Source: Sphingomonadaceae bacterium (GTDB lineage: Bacteria > Pseudomonadota > Alphaproteobacteria > Sphingomonadales > Sphingomonadaceae). Taken from it: a DNA stretch of 64,000 bases. The translations under genes were made by a program, and so were the position numbers. The notes below the pieces were generated by a model. It was not told the DNA's origin. It did no database searches and was given only the letters and a program-made list of their open reading frames with translations. How positions within the stretch are numbered: the stretch's first letter is position 1; every line of letters begins with the position of its first letter. Positions 45,433 through 54,325 of this stretch are shown one piece after another. The stretch lies in NCBI GenBank assembly GCA_947451145.1, contig CANFXW010000002.1:1-64000 (forward strand), given 5' to 3'.

Positions 45433-46329
45433 TTATGTAAAAGCTTGGGTAATGCGGATGGCAACGGAATCGTCCGCCGCACCCACCGAACCGGTGGCGA
45501 TGACGCGGCCGTCGATCTTCAGCGGCACGTTGCGGGCGACGGAAACGGGGATCACCTTGCCGGGTTCGAGCGCGGCGACAGTCGCCATCGAAATGCGCAT
45601 GTCGACCAGCATGGCGGTGAGTTCGAGCGGCATCGAGGCGAAGGGTTCGCTCGCCGGATCGGCGCGGCCCTTGATGCGCTTGGGGGCGGCAGCGCCATCG
45701 GCGAGCAGCGCGGGCAGTGCCGCTTCGCTGGTGACGAGAAAGATCGGCCAGGGCTCGCGGCTGTCTTCGGTGATGTCGATCCGCATGACAGCCAGCGGCG
45801 TGCCTTCCGGGAAGGCGGCCAGCGCCGTGAACGAGCCATCGCGGCGGACCGGTTCGATTGACGCCGTTTCCGGCAGGCCCAGTGCTTCGGCAAGGCAGCC
45901 AATGACAATCTGTTCGAGCCGGGTGACCATCAGGTCGGCCGAGAGAGGCAGGCGCTGGGGCATGACTTCGGGAGCCAGCCCGCGTCCGCCAAAAGTGCGA
46001 TCAACCATGCCGAGCACAGCACCGGCGTGGACGGAAACCAGCAGCGGCGCGGCTTGCGGTCCCACAGCGAGCAGGCAATTGGCCGCCAGCGGGCCGATCT
46101 CGGCGCCGAGCATCAGATCATCGTCTTGCCGCGCGGTACCCGCTTTGGCCTGCGGGGCCTCACCGGCGACGAAGGGGCTGAGCAGGGGCGCGAGCGCCTT
46201 GGCAAAGCGCTCACCCGCCAGGCTCAGGCGCGGCAGCAGCTCGCCAGCCGTCGGCACAGACTTGCCGAGCAGCTCGCTGCAGTGCTGGGCCACTGCCCGT
46301 TCAGCAACAAAGGCGCGTTGCGGCTTCAT
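45433..46329 (-). CDS. fliM: Flagellar motor switch protein FliM
   Basis: 298 residues. The C-terminal SpoA domain (PLELTAMLVDMRISMATVA, LEPGKVIPVSVARNVPLKIDG) is clear. The middle domain is weakly conserved, and I cannot see the canonical N-terminal CheY-binding peptide LSQxEIDALL; the protein begins KPQRAFVAERAVAQHCSELL instead. That could mean a different or absent response to CheY-P. The start overlaps the fliL stop (TAATG). Confidence 0.88.
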   Translation of the reverse strand: MKPQRAFVAERAVAQHCSELLGKSVPTAGELLPRLSLAGERFAKALAPLLSPFVAGEAPQAKAGTARQDDDLMLGAEIGPLAANCLLAVGPQAAPLLVSVHAGAVLGMVDRTFGGRGLAPEVMPQRLPLSADLMVTRLEQIVIGCLAEALGLPETASIEPVRRDGSFTALAAFPEGTPLAVMRIDITEDSREPWPIFLVTSEAALPALLADGAAAPKRIKGRADPASEPFASMPLELTAMLVDMRISMATVAALEPGKVIPVSVARNVPLKIDGRVIATGSVGAADDSVAIRITQAFT

Positions 46330-46919
46330 TACTGGACGAGGAACGAGCGGAAATAGACAGCATCAACCCCGCCGAAGCCTTCGGTCTGGGTCAAAACCTT
46401 GTTGATTGCGGCGGTAAGGCGCTTTTGCAGCCGGTCCTTGCCCTCGATCGAGGCGACGTCCTCTTCCGGGGTGTCCGCCAGTACAGCTAGCAATTCCGAG
46501 CGGATCGCCAGTTCGTGCTTCTTGAGCCAAAGCAGCACCCGGCCATCGCGGCGGGTCGAGCAGGCCAGGCTGATCTGCACCAGGGCATCAGACTGCCGCA
46601 GGTTCGAGGTGAAATCTTCGGTGAATGTATAATAGCTGGTGCGATAGGCACTTCCGCCATCGCCCTCAACTTCCGCCGCGGCACCTTCGCCTTCCTTGCC
46701 GCCCTCCTTTTTTGGCGCGAAAGGATCTTCCTCGCCCTTCTTGACGAGCTTGGGTGAATTATCTTCCTTCTTCTCCTCGTGATGCCCGATCAGACCGGCC
46801 ATCACCGCGCCATAGACCCCGCCGCCGCCTGCGCCGAGCAGGACAAGCGGCAGGATCAGTTTCTTGACCAGTCCGGATTTTTTTTTCGGCGGGGCTTCAG
46901 CTTGGGCTTCGGCGGTCAT
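46329..46919 (-). CDS. fliL: Flagellar basal body-associated protein FliL
   Basis: 196 residues: a short basic cytoplasmic N-terminus, one transmembrane helix (LILPLVLLGAGGGGVYGAVM), a charged linker (KKEDNSPKLVKKGEEDPF), and a periplasmic domain with YYTFTEDFTSNLRQSDALVQI. FliL rings surround the stator and support torque. It precedes fliM. Confidence 0.92.
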   Translation of the reverse strand: MTAEAQAEAPPKKKSGLVKKLILPLVLLGAGGGGVYGAVMAGLIGHHEEKKEDNSPKLVKKGEEDPFAPKKEGGKEGEGAAAEVEGDGGSAYRTSYYTFTEDFTSNLRQSDALVQISLACSTRRDGRVLLWLKKHELAIRSELLAVLADTPEEDVASIEGKDRLQKRLTAAINKVLTQTEGFGGVDAVYFRSFLVQ

Positions 46920-46944
46920 GGTTCAGGTCCTTCTTTGGCAGGGT

Positions 46945-48663
46945 TCAGGCAAAGCGGTGGCGACGGTCTGCCGCAGGTTCGTTGTCAGAGTTGGCGGGCT
47001 GGCGCGCTGGTTCGCCGCGGGCGGGGCGGAATTCCGGAGCCGACTGGCGCTGGCCGGAGCTTCCACTGGAGCCAGCTTGCGATTGTCCGTTTGAGGTGAG
47101 GGCCGGGCCGTCACCGGCGCGCGATTGCGGCTGGTTGCTGGAACCACCGGTATTCGCATCAGCAGCGGCTGGCTGGCTTGGCGCAGCTATTTGCGCGGCG
47201 CGGGCGAAGGCGGGATCGGCGCTCGACATGGCGACCGACAGCGCGCCGTCATCGTGGCTGAAACGCAGCGATACCTTGCCGAACTCGGCGTGGCTCAGGC
47301 TGACATGGACCGGCTGCGCCGTGCCCGAGCCTGCCGCATCACGGGCGGCGATCAGGCGGTCGACAATCTGGGTGAAGTCGGCCGGGCGTTCAGCGGCGCT
47401 GGCGGTGATGTTGGAGATGTCTGGCGCAGTGATTGATGGCGGTGCGGCGGGTGTGGAAAGCATCTGCGCTGGCGCGGTGGCACTTTCATCTGTCTGGCGC
47501 TGAACGGCGACGGGCGAGGTGTGCGGCAATGGCTCTGATGGCGCGCTGAAGTTCGTGAGCGCGGTGGGCGAACCAGCGTGCTCGATGGGAACCACTGCGG
47601 CGCGGCGCGGAAAGGCTGCGCGGAGCGGCATGGCGATGGTCAGGTCCGCCGGAATCGCGGCATCAGGCACGATCACCAGCGCTGCCGCCGGAACTGGCGA
47701 CGCGCGGAGCGGGGTCAGGCTGGCAACCGGCAGTTCAACTTTCAGCGTGTTGGCGGCCGGTTGCGGATAGGCGCGGGCGGGTTCAGCCGGAGCGCTGATT
47801 TGCTGATCGGTGCGGGATTGCTGGCGAAGCGGGCCGTCAGGCAGTTGCGCCTTTGCCTGACTGATTGGTGTTGCTGTTGGGGCGGTCACAACGCTTGGTG
47901 CCGGTGCATCAGGCGCTTCGACTGGTGCAGAAGGCTCAGAAGCCTGGGGTGGCACAACCGGCAGCGAAACGAGCGCTTCGGCTTCAAGCACAATAGGTTG
48001 CTCGTGCTGGGCGTTGACACTGACGCGTAGGACCTGTTCGCTCGCCCGCTCCTTGCGCAACGGAGCTTCGATTGCGGCTACCGTGGCTGGTGCTTTGCGC
48101 GCCGACGGGGCAACAGCACTGCGCGACAGAGCCACGCGATCGGTATTGGTATCGGCATGACGAACCAGTTGGGCTTTGCTCTCACCCGTCGCAGGCACAG
48201 GCTCTTCCTGCTCCTGAACGGGTTCAGCCTGCGGAGCCTTTGTAAGGGCTGATTTTAGCTGCACTACGGCGGCGACTGGCTGCGTCGGCACTGAAGCCGG
48301 GGCGGGCGATACCGGCCGCTCCGGCGGCGAGGGCAGAATTGCCATGATCCCGGCAGGAATTGCACTCGGCAATTGGGGAGCGGAAATGTGCGGCAAGGCA
48401 CCCGGCAAGATCTTGCCGCTTTCCGGCAAGACCGGGTTGGCGGCAGGCAGCATCGCTTCGCCAACTGGCGCTGGCATGGCCGGATCCATGGCCGGAGCCG
48501 GCTTGGTCGAAGCGGCTGGCAGCAAGGCCAAAACCTGCGCAAATCCGCCACTCTTGCTCTGTTCTGCGCCGCTACCAGCGGGCGCTGCCGTCAGCATGGC
48601 TCCGCCACCTGCTGGTGCGACAGAGAGGAAAGACGGAAGCGAGCTGGCTGGCATTTCGAACAT
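46945..48663 (-). CDS. fliK: Flagellar hook-length control protein FliK
   Basis: 572 residues. Almost all of it is Ala/Pro/Ser-rich low-complexity sequence, as expected of the disordered ruler. The conserved C-terminal hook domain is recognisable by VHVSLSHAEFGKVSLRFSHD and the following LSVAMSSADPAFARA, then a Ser/Gln-rich tail. It is secreted during hook growth and triggers the FlhB switch. It lies between fliJ and fliL with short gaps. Confidence 0.88.
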   Translation of the reverse strand: MFEMPASSLPSFLSVAPAGGGAMLTAAPAGSGAEQSKSGGFAQVLALLPAASTKPAPAMDPAMPAPVGEAMLPAANPVLPESGKILPGALPHISAPQLPSAIPAGIMAILPSPPERPVSPAPASVPTQPVAAVVQLKSALTKAPQAEPVQEQEEPVPATGESKAQLVRHADTNTDRVALSRSAVAPSARKAPATVAAIEAPLRKERASEQVLRVSVNAQHEQPIVLEAEALVSLPVVPPQASEPSAPVEAPDAPAPSVVTAPTATPISQAKAQLPDGPLRQQSRTDQQISAPAEPARAYPQPAANTLKVELPVASLTPLRASPVPAAALVIVPDAAIPADLTIAMPLRAAFPRRAAVVPIEHAGSPTALTNFSAPSEPLPHTSPVAVQRQTDESATAPAQMLSTPAAPPSITAPDISNITASAAERPADFTQIVDRLIAARDAAGSGTAQPVHVSLSHAEFGKVSLRFSHDDGALSVAMSSADPAFARAAQIAAPSQPAAADANTGGSSNQPQSRAGDGPALTSNGQSQAGSSGSSGQRQSAPEFRPARGEPARQPANSDNEPAADRRHRFA

Positions 48664-48671
48664 GCCATTAA

Positions 48672-49097
48672 CTATTCAAGAGGCGTGCCAATTGCCGTTC
48701 GGCGTCCGGCCAGCACCGGTTCGACGCTGCCTCGGGCGATCGATTCCGTCTCTCGCATGGCGCGGTCTTCCACCGCTTGCCGGGCACGCTCGGCGGCGGC
48801 GAGGGCTAGGAGCTTGTGGTCGGCCAGATGGCGGGCGCGCAGGGCATCGGCGCTGGTCGCTTCCGAGACGCCCTGAAGCCCGGCCCGAAAGGCACCGAAC
48901 TGCCGCAGTTCAGCGCCATCGCTGGCTCCGCGACGGGCCGAATAATCGGCCATCAACTGCCCGGTCCGCGCTGCCAGCATTTCCAGCTGCGACAGAGTCG
49001 ATTCCGCCGCTGCTGCCTCGCGTGCGGCGTTCTGTTTGGCGATTGCCCGCACCTTTTCGAGGCGCTGCAAACGCTGGAGGCGATGCTTAGCGGCCAT
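48672..49097 (-). CDS. fliJ: Flagellar export protein FliJ
   Basis: 141 residues, almost entirely charged coiled coil (AAKHRLQRLQRLEKVRAIAK, REAAAAESTLSQLEMLAART). It is the central stalk of the FliI ATPase ring and an export chaperone escort. The start overlaps the end of fliI by 11 bases; the position between fliI and fliK is standard. Confidence 0.85.
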   Translation of the reverse strand: MAAKHRLQRLQRLEKVRAIAKQNAAREAAAAESTLSQLEMLAARTGQLMADYSARRGASDGAELRQFGAFRAGLQGVSEATSADALRARHLADHKLLALAAAERARQAVEDRAMRETESIARGSVEPVLAGRRTAIGTPLE

Positions 49098-50415
49098 CGC
49101 CGATCAGCGCACACAGGGTGGCAACGGAGTCTGCCAGCGGCACCAGCTGGCTCTGCGGCTGGCTGAGGAACTGGCTGAGATCTCCATGCATGGCAATGGC
49201 GCGATCGAGCTGCGCGTCGGCCCCGGCGCGATAGGCGCCCATCAGCACGAGATCGCGGTTCGCCTCATAGCTCGCGGTCAACGCGCGGAAGGTCCGGGCG
49301 GCACTCTGGTGTTCGGGCGAGGTAATGTCGGTCATCACCCGGCTCAGCGATGCGGCTATGTCAATGGCTGGATACTGCCCGCGCTGGGCGAGATCGCGGC
49401 TGAGCACGATATGGCCGTCGAGGATCGAGCGGGCGGTATCGACCACCGGATCGTCCTGATTATCGCCGTCCGCCAGCACCGTGTAGATGCCTGTAATCGC
49501 GCCCCCGCTCGCTGCCGAATTCCCGGCGCGTTCGACCAGCTTGGTGATCGTCGCCAGCGCCGAGGGCGGATAGCCGCGCGCCGCGCCGGGTTCGCCCAGC
49601 AGCAGGGCGATTTCACGGGCGGCATGCGCTACGCGGGTCAGGCTGTCCATGATCAGCAGCACGCGTTTGCCCTGCGCGCGGAAGTGTTCGGCGAGGCTCG
49701 TGGCGAGCATGGCTCCGCGCAGGCGCAGGTTTGGTGCGTGGTCGGCAGGCACGGCGACGACAGCGGTTCGCGCCTTCTTTTCGCCGGCCATGTGCCGCGC
49801 GACGAAATCGGAAACCTCGCGGGCGCGCTCGCCGATCAGGCCGACGACGACCACGTCAGCGTCCGCGCCATGGGCGATCATATCAAGCAGGACGGACTTG
49901 CCGACGCCCGATCCTGCCATGATGCCGACGCGTTGGCCGATGCCGAAAGTGGTCAGCGCATTGAGCGCGCGTACGCCGGTATCGAGCGGCTCGCGCACGG
50001 GTGAACGGTCAAGCGCAGAGGTGCGGATGCCGCCTGCGGGCCATTCCTCGCGGGCATGAATCGGGCCTAGGCCGTCAATCGGATGCCCCTCGCCATCCAC
50101 CGCGCGGCCGAGATAGGCCTCTCCCACTTGGAGCATTCCCGGCCGCCCTTCAGCCCGGACGCGCGCGCCGGGGCGCAGCATGACTGTGTCGCCGAGCAAC
50201 ATCATCAGGGTGCACCCATTGCGAAAGCCGATCACCTCGGCGAGCGGCTCGCCCCTGCCATGGGTAACCCGGCACAGCGCGCCGACCGGCACCGACAGGC
50301 CCGAAACCTCGATCAGTCCGCCATCGCAGGCGGCGACAAGGCCATAGCGGTGCGGAGTGAAATCCGGCTGGGCGGCACCCATATCCTCAAGGATCGGATC
50401 AAACAGATTCAGCAT
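49087..50415 (-). CDS. fliI: Flagellum-specific ATPase FliI
   Basis: 442 residues. Walker A AGSGVGKS (167-174), Walker B VLLIMDSLTR, and the flagellar/type III ATPase landmarks IGERAREVSDF, AREIALLLGEP and RGYPPSALA. Hydrolyses ATP to feed substrates to the export gate. Separated from fliH by a 139-base gap holding a palindromic repeat, the only long gap inside fliG-fliR. Confidence 0.97.
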   Translation of the reverse strand: MLNLFDPILEDMGAAQPDFTPHRYGLVAACDGGLIEVSGLSVPVGALCRVTHGRGEPLAEVIGFRNGCTLMMLLGDTVMLRPGARVRAEGRPGMLQVGEAYLGRAVDGEGHPIDGLGPIHAREEWPAGGIRTSALDRSPVREPLDTGVRALNALTTFGIGQRVGIMAGSGVGKSVLLDMIAHGADADVVVVGLIGERAREVSDFVARHMAGEKKARTAVVAVPADHAPNLRLRGAMLATSLAEHFRAQGKRVLLIMDSLTRVAHAAREIALLLGEPGAARGYPPSALATITKLVERAGNSAASGGAITGIYTVLADGDNQDDPVVDTARSILDGHIVLSRDLAQRGQYPAIDIAASLSRVMTDITSPEHQSAARTFRALTASYEANRDLVLMGAYRAGADAQLDRAIAMHGDLSQFLSQPQSQLVPLADSVATLCALIGDGR

Positions 50416-50418
50416 GTT

Positions 50419-50518
50419 CCCCTCCCGCTTGCGGGAGGGGTTAGGGGTGGGTGAGTCTTAGAAATGGCGGTTTGGGTGGTGACTGGCCCACCCCCGAACC
50501 CTCCCGCGAGCGGGAGGG
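50419..50518. repeat. Palindromic repeat inside the flagellar operon (fliH-fliI gap)
   Basis: The hairpin CCCCTCCCGC-tt-GCGGGAGGGG (50419-50440) and a second hairpin CCCTCCCG-cgag-CGGGAGGG (50499-50518) bracket the element. The neighbouring segments 50431-50451 and 50486-50507 are also inverted copies, so the whole folds into a long stem. This family differs from the CGTCAT repeats. It would form a hairpin in the mRNA between the two coding regions. Confidence 0.8.
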
Positions 50519-50554
50519 GGGAAGGATGCTTTCCTTCTCCGAAGTTCCTGTATT

Positions 50555-51151
50555 TCAGCACGATTGTAGCGCCTCGGCCAGAGCCTGCCGCCATTGAATA
50601 GGTCCGTCTTCGACCCCGCCGTTTGCGGTTTCTACGCGCAAGTGGCCGCGTTGCATCGCTGGATCTTCGGCGAAGGCCCAGTCCTGCGGCAGCTTTGGCG
50701 CGACCAGTTTCAGGTCATCGGGATGCAGGCGGATCACGCGTTCATCATCGGCGCGGGCAAGCATGGCGACCGCGCGCTCGACCCGGGTGGCGAGCGCTTC
50801 GGCATCGAGCGCATAGGGCAGCAGCGTTGCATCGCAGAGCGCCATCACCGTTTCCGTCAGGCGGCGGCGCAAGGTCTCGGCCATTTCGGCATCGAGGCGG
50901 CTGAGCGACAGGCCCAGCGCGGCGCGCGCCTCTGCCTCTGCCGCCATCACTTCGGCAGCCTCATTGGCGGCCTGTTCCACGCCGGCGGCATAGCCCTCGG
51001 CATAGGCGAGGGCGAGCGGATCGGCGGGTTCAGGCTCAGGTTCGCGCGGCGGCGCGGCCTCGGCGCTGCCGGGCGAGGCATCAGCGAAGCGCAGGTCTTG
51101 CCGGAACCCGCCTGCCTCGCCGCGCCCCGTTAGTGCGGCCAAACTAGACAT
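50555..51151 (-). CDS. fliH: Flagellar export ATPase regulator FliH
   Basis: 198 residues from ATG 51151, overlapping the fliG stop by eight bases. A Pro/Glu-rich N-terminus, then LALAYAEGYAAGVEQAANEA with the GxxxG-like helix seen in FliH, and the C-terminal V-ATPase E-like domain (RVIRLHPDDLKLV, LRVETANGGVEDGPIQWRQ). Inhibits and tethers FliI to the C ring. Confidence 0.88.
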   Translation of the reverse strand: MSSLAALTGRGEAGGFRQDLRFADASPGSAEAAPPREPEPEPADPLALAYAEGYAAGVEQAANEAAEVMAAEAEARAALGLSLSRLDAEMAETLRRRLTETVMALCDATLLPYALDAEALATRVERAVAMLARADDERVIRLHPDDLKLVAPKLPQDWAFAEDPAMQRGHLRVETANGGVEDGPIQWRQALAEALQSC

Positions 51152-52172
51152 ATTCGTCGTCGCCCCCGCCCGATCCGAAGACGATCGTGCCTTCGGCAGC
51201 AAGCTTGCGGGCGACCGCAACGATAGCCTTTTGCGCAGCGATGACTTCGGCCATCTTCAGACGGCCGCGAGCGGAGATTTCGTCTTTCACGCCGTCGGCA
51301 GCGCGGCTCGACATCGCGCGGAAGAATACATTCCGCTGGTCTTCCTCGATGCCCTTCAGCGCGTCGATCAGCAGATCGCTTTCGACATCGCGCAGCAGCG
51401 CGCCCATCGATTGCGGGTCGAGCACGAAAAGGTGCTCGAACTTGAACATCTCGCTCTCGATTTCCTTGGCGAGCGCTTTGTCCATGCGGTTGATTTCGGG
51501 CATTACGCGCTTTTCGACAGCCTTGCCGGCGCCGTTGATCAGCTCGGCCGCTTCGCGCGGGCCGCCCATGGCAAGCGGAGCATTGCCGTGGCGTTCGGTG
51601 ATCTTCTGGCGCAGCATGTCTTCCAGCATCTGCAGGGCTTCGGCCTGAACCGGACCGAGCGTGGCAATGCGGTGGACGACTTCGGGCTGCACTTTCAGCG
51701 GCAGATCGGCGAGCACTTCGGCGGCGACTTCGGGATCGAGCTGGATCAGCAGCACGGCAATTGCCTGCGGGTGCTCGTCGCGGATCAGCGGACGGATTGC
51801 CGCCGGGGTGAGCCACTTGGCGAGCTCGAGCGGGCTGGGCGGCTTCATGTCGGGCGCGATGCGCTCCATCAGGTTGTCGGCCTTCACCTCGCCCACGGCG
51901 CGGGTCATCAGCGATTTGACCTGGCCGAGCCGGTCATGCGCAGTGAGGCCCAGCTTCTCGGTCTTGCCGACAAAGGTGGTGATGGCATGGGCGATCACGT
52001 CCGGGCCAATCTCGCCCAGCGCGCACATCTTTTCGCCGAGCAGGCGCAGTTCGGCTGGCTCAAGCTGAGCGAGCAGCCCGGCAGCGGCCTCATCATCGAG
52101 CAGCATAACCATCACCGCGGCGCGGTCTGAATCGGCGAGGCTGTGGGGATCGATAGCGGTCACGGCGTTCAT
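51144..52172 (-). CDS. fliG: Flagellar motor switch protein FliG
   Basis: 342 residues. The N-terminal domain starts near DRAAVMVMLLDDEAAAGLLAQL. The middle domain has EHPQAIAVLLIQLDPEVAAEVL (EHPQ motif) and LQMLEDMLRQK. The C-terminal torque domain has FKFEHLFVLDPQSMGALLRDV and SELLIDALKG-type charged helix. It couples the MS ring to the stator. Four-base overlap with fliF. Confidence 0.96.
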   Translation of the reverse strand: MNAVTAIDPHSLADSDRAAVMVMLLDDEAAAGLLAQLEPAELRLLGEKMCALGEIGPDVIAHAITTFVGKTEKLGLTAHDRLGQVKSLMTRAVGEVKADNLMERIAPDMKPPSPLELAKWLTPAAIRPLIRDEHPQAIAVLLIQLDPEVAAEVLADLPLKVQPEVVHRIATLGPVQAEALQMLEDMLRQKITERHGNAPLAMGGPREAAELINGAGKAVEKRVMPEINRMDKALAKEIESEMFKFEHLFVLDPQSMGALLRDVESDLLIDALKGIEEDQRNVFFRAMSSRAADGVKDEISARGRLKMAEVIAAQKAIVAVARKLAAEGTIVFGSGGGDDEYV

Positions 52173-53800
52173 GCTGCGGCCTCCGCCGGGGGAGCGAGCA
52201 TTTCGCGCAGGGCCTGGACGGCGCTGTCAGGCTGCTCGGTAACGATCGCCTGCGCCATCGAGACCTGCCGCCCGAGCAAGGCCGCGTCGATCGCGCCGGT
52301 CACCGGGTCCTTGACCTGCGCGGCGGCGACATCGGCCTGTTCTTCGACGCTCATATGATCGGACGCTGGCAGGCTGGCCTCCGCGCCCGGCTCCCGCTTC
52401 AGCGCGCGGATCAGGGGGCGCACGCCCAGCAAGAGCACAAGCAGAACGCCAATCAGCGCCGCGCCATAGCGCACAAGGCTGAGGAACCACGGCGTCTGGT
52501 AGAACGGCATCGCCTCTACCGGCACGGCATCGAAATTGCGGACCATCACCGTTACCTGATCACCGCGCGCAGCATCGGCCCCGACGGCGGCGGAGACCAG
52601 TTGTTTGATCTGCTCGATATCCTGCGGCTTGGCCTTCTTCATCGCCGCGCCCGAAAGCGCGACGGCGACCGAAACGCGGTGAATTTTGCCCGGAGTGCCA
52701 TTGGCTACCGAAACCTCGCGCCCCAGTTCATAAGTGCGACTGGCCGAGCTTTCGCCATTGGCCTGCGCAGGTGCGGCAGGCGCAGTGTTCGCCGATCCCT
52801 TTGGCGGTCCGGGGCTGGCCGTGGTCTGCGGCGGCGGAGTGTTGGAGAGCACGCCGGGAACGCCGCCGCTACCTGCCGAGCTGGTTTGCGATGCCGCCTG
52901 CGTTTCGCTGCGCAGCACGCCCTGCTTGTCATAGGACTCGCGCGCGGAGGTGACCTGATCCATGTCGAGATCGACCTGCACCTCGCTCGAATAATTGCCC
53001 TCGCCCAGCATCGGCAGCAGCAGGGCATCGACCTGGTTGCGCAGCTTGTCCTCAAGCTGGCCCTGCATTTCGAGCCGCTGGTTGCCGCCTGAATCCTTCG
53101 CGGTAAGCAGCCGTCCATGCTGGTCAACCACGCGCACGGCATCGGGTGAGAGGCCGGGAACCGATCCCGCGACAAGGTTGACGATGGCCGCGACCTGGCT
53201 GTCGCTCATGGTGCGCCCGCGCGCGAGGCGCACCATGACCGAGGCGGAGGGGGCGACGTTGTCGCGAACAAATACAGACTTTTCGGCTTCGGCCAGGTGG
53301 ACGCGCACGGCCTCTACTCCATCGATTTCCATGATCGACAGGGTGAGATCGTGCTCACGGGCCGCGCGCAGGTGGTCGTTTTCCATCGCGCGGCTGGCAC
53401 CCATCGGCAGGGCTTCGGCGGTTCCGGTATCGCCGGGAGCGGCCAGTGCACCATCCTGCGCCACCAGCATCCGCGCCTTGTAGAGATCGTCCTCACCCAC
53501 GGTGAGCGCGCCGGTCTGGTTATCGATGTGATAGCGGATGCCCGATTTGTCGAGCGCCGTGGTGACCTTGGCGCGTTCGCCATCGTCGAGCTCGGAATAG
53601 AGCGTGCGCTGCGCCTGCGGGGCGAGCGTTGCCCAGGCCAGCGCCATCAGGCCGATCCCGGCAAGGCCGCCAAACCACGGCAGCATTCGCCGCACCGCCC
53701 CTTGCGCGGTAAAGCTTTTCAGTCGGGTCAGCGCGGGGCCGCCCGAAGGATCGGTCAGCGGCGCGATGATCGAGGGCGCGGATTGTACGAGATCACTCAT
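52169..53800 (-). CDS. fliF: Flagellar MS-ring protein FliF
   Basis: About 543 residues. Starts at 53800, 53809 or 53830 are possible; no RBS settles it. Two transmembrane helices (about 45-65, and near 450), with the periplasmic YscJ/FliF domains between: LYSELDDGERAKVTTALDKSGIRY, VRVHLAEAEKSVFVRDN and PDAVRVVDQHGRLLT. The short cytoplasmic C-terminus binds FliG. A palindromic repeat separates it from fliE. Confidence 0.95.
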   Translation of the reverse strand: MSDLVQSAPSIIAPLTDPSGGPALTRLKSFTAQGAVRRMLPWFGGLAGIGLMALAWATLAPQAQRTLYSELDDGERAKVTTALDKSGIRYHIDNQTGALTVGEDDLYKARMLVAQDGALAAPGDTGTAEALPMGASRAMENDHLRAAREHDLTLSIMEIDGVEAVRVHLAEAEKSVFVRDNVAPSASVMVRLARGRTMSDSQVAAIVNLVAGSVPGLSPDAVRVVDQHGRLLTAKDSGGNQRLEMQGQLEDKLRNQVDALLLPMLGEGNYSSEVQVDLDMDQVTSARESYDKQGVLRSETQAASQTSSAGSGGVPGVLSNTPPPQTTASPGPPKGSANTAPAAPAQANGESSASRTYELGREVSVANGTPGKIHRVSVAVALSGAAMKKAKPQDIEQIKQLVSAAVGADAARGDQVTVMVRNFDAVPVEAMPFYQTPWFLSLVRYGAALIGVLLVLLLGVRPLIRALKREPGAEASLPASDHMSVEEQADVAAAQVKDPVTGAIDAALLGRQVSMAQAIVTEQPDSAVQALREMLAPPAEAAA

Positions 53801-53834
53801 GGCATTCATCCATTGGTGCAGCCCAACCAAGCGT

Positions 53835-53923
53835 CGTCACCCCCGCGAAAGCGGGGGCCCATCTCCGAAGTTCACATTTGGCGAGAGAGTCCGAGATGGG
53901 TCCCCGCTTTCGCGGGGATGACG
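53835..53923. repeat. Palindromic repeat between fliE and fliF
   Basis: Arms 53835-53865 and 53893-53923 (31 bases) are inverted copies. The right arm is identical to that of the element at 10400-10487, so both belong to one family. It lies in the 159-base fliE-fliF gap. Confidence 0.88.
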
Positions 53924-53959
53924 AAGTTGAGTTAAGTGGGAAAAATTGACCCATCGCCA

Positions 53960-54325
53960 TCACACTCCCATCCGCATGATGTCTTGATAGGCGGATAGCA
54001 GGCGGTTGCGGGTCTGCAGCGTGGCTTCAAAGGCAACCCCGGCTTCCTGACGGGCGAGCATCACCTTGGCGACATCGGTCACCTCGCCGCGCTCATAGGC
54101 GCCGGAAATGTCCTCGGCCTTCTGCTGGCTGGAGTTTACCGCATCAAGCGCATGTTTGAGTGCGCCCGTGAAGCCTTCGGCCGGACCGGACTGGGTGGCA
54201 GGTGCCTCGGGCGCGTTGGCCTTTACCTGCTGGAGCAGGTTTGAGCGGTCGATGATCTGCTGGCGCATGGCCATGATCTGCTGGAGCCCGGCGGCGCCCC
54301 CTCCGACACCGGATACCCCGCTCAT
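53960..54325 (-). CDS. fliE: Flagellar hook-basal body protein FliE
   Basis: 121 residues. The C-terminal region DVTDVAKVMLARQEAGVAFEATLQTRNRLLSAYQDIMRM is the family signature (read in pieces: KVMLARQEAGVAFEATLQ). FliE links the MS ring to the rod. The start overlaps the end of the activator gene by four bases, which couples it to its regulator. Confidence 0.94.
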   Translation of the reverse strand: MSGVSGVGGGAAGLQQIMAMRQQIIDRSNLLQQVKANAPEAPATQSGPAEGFTGALKHALDAVNSSQQKAEDISGAYERGEVTDVAKVMLARQEAGVAFEATLQTRNRLLSAYQDIMRMGV

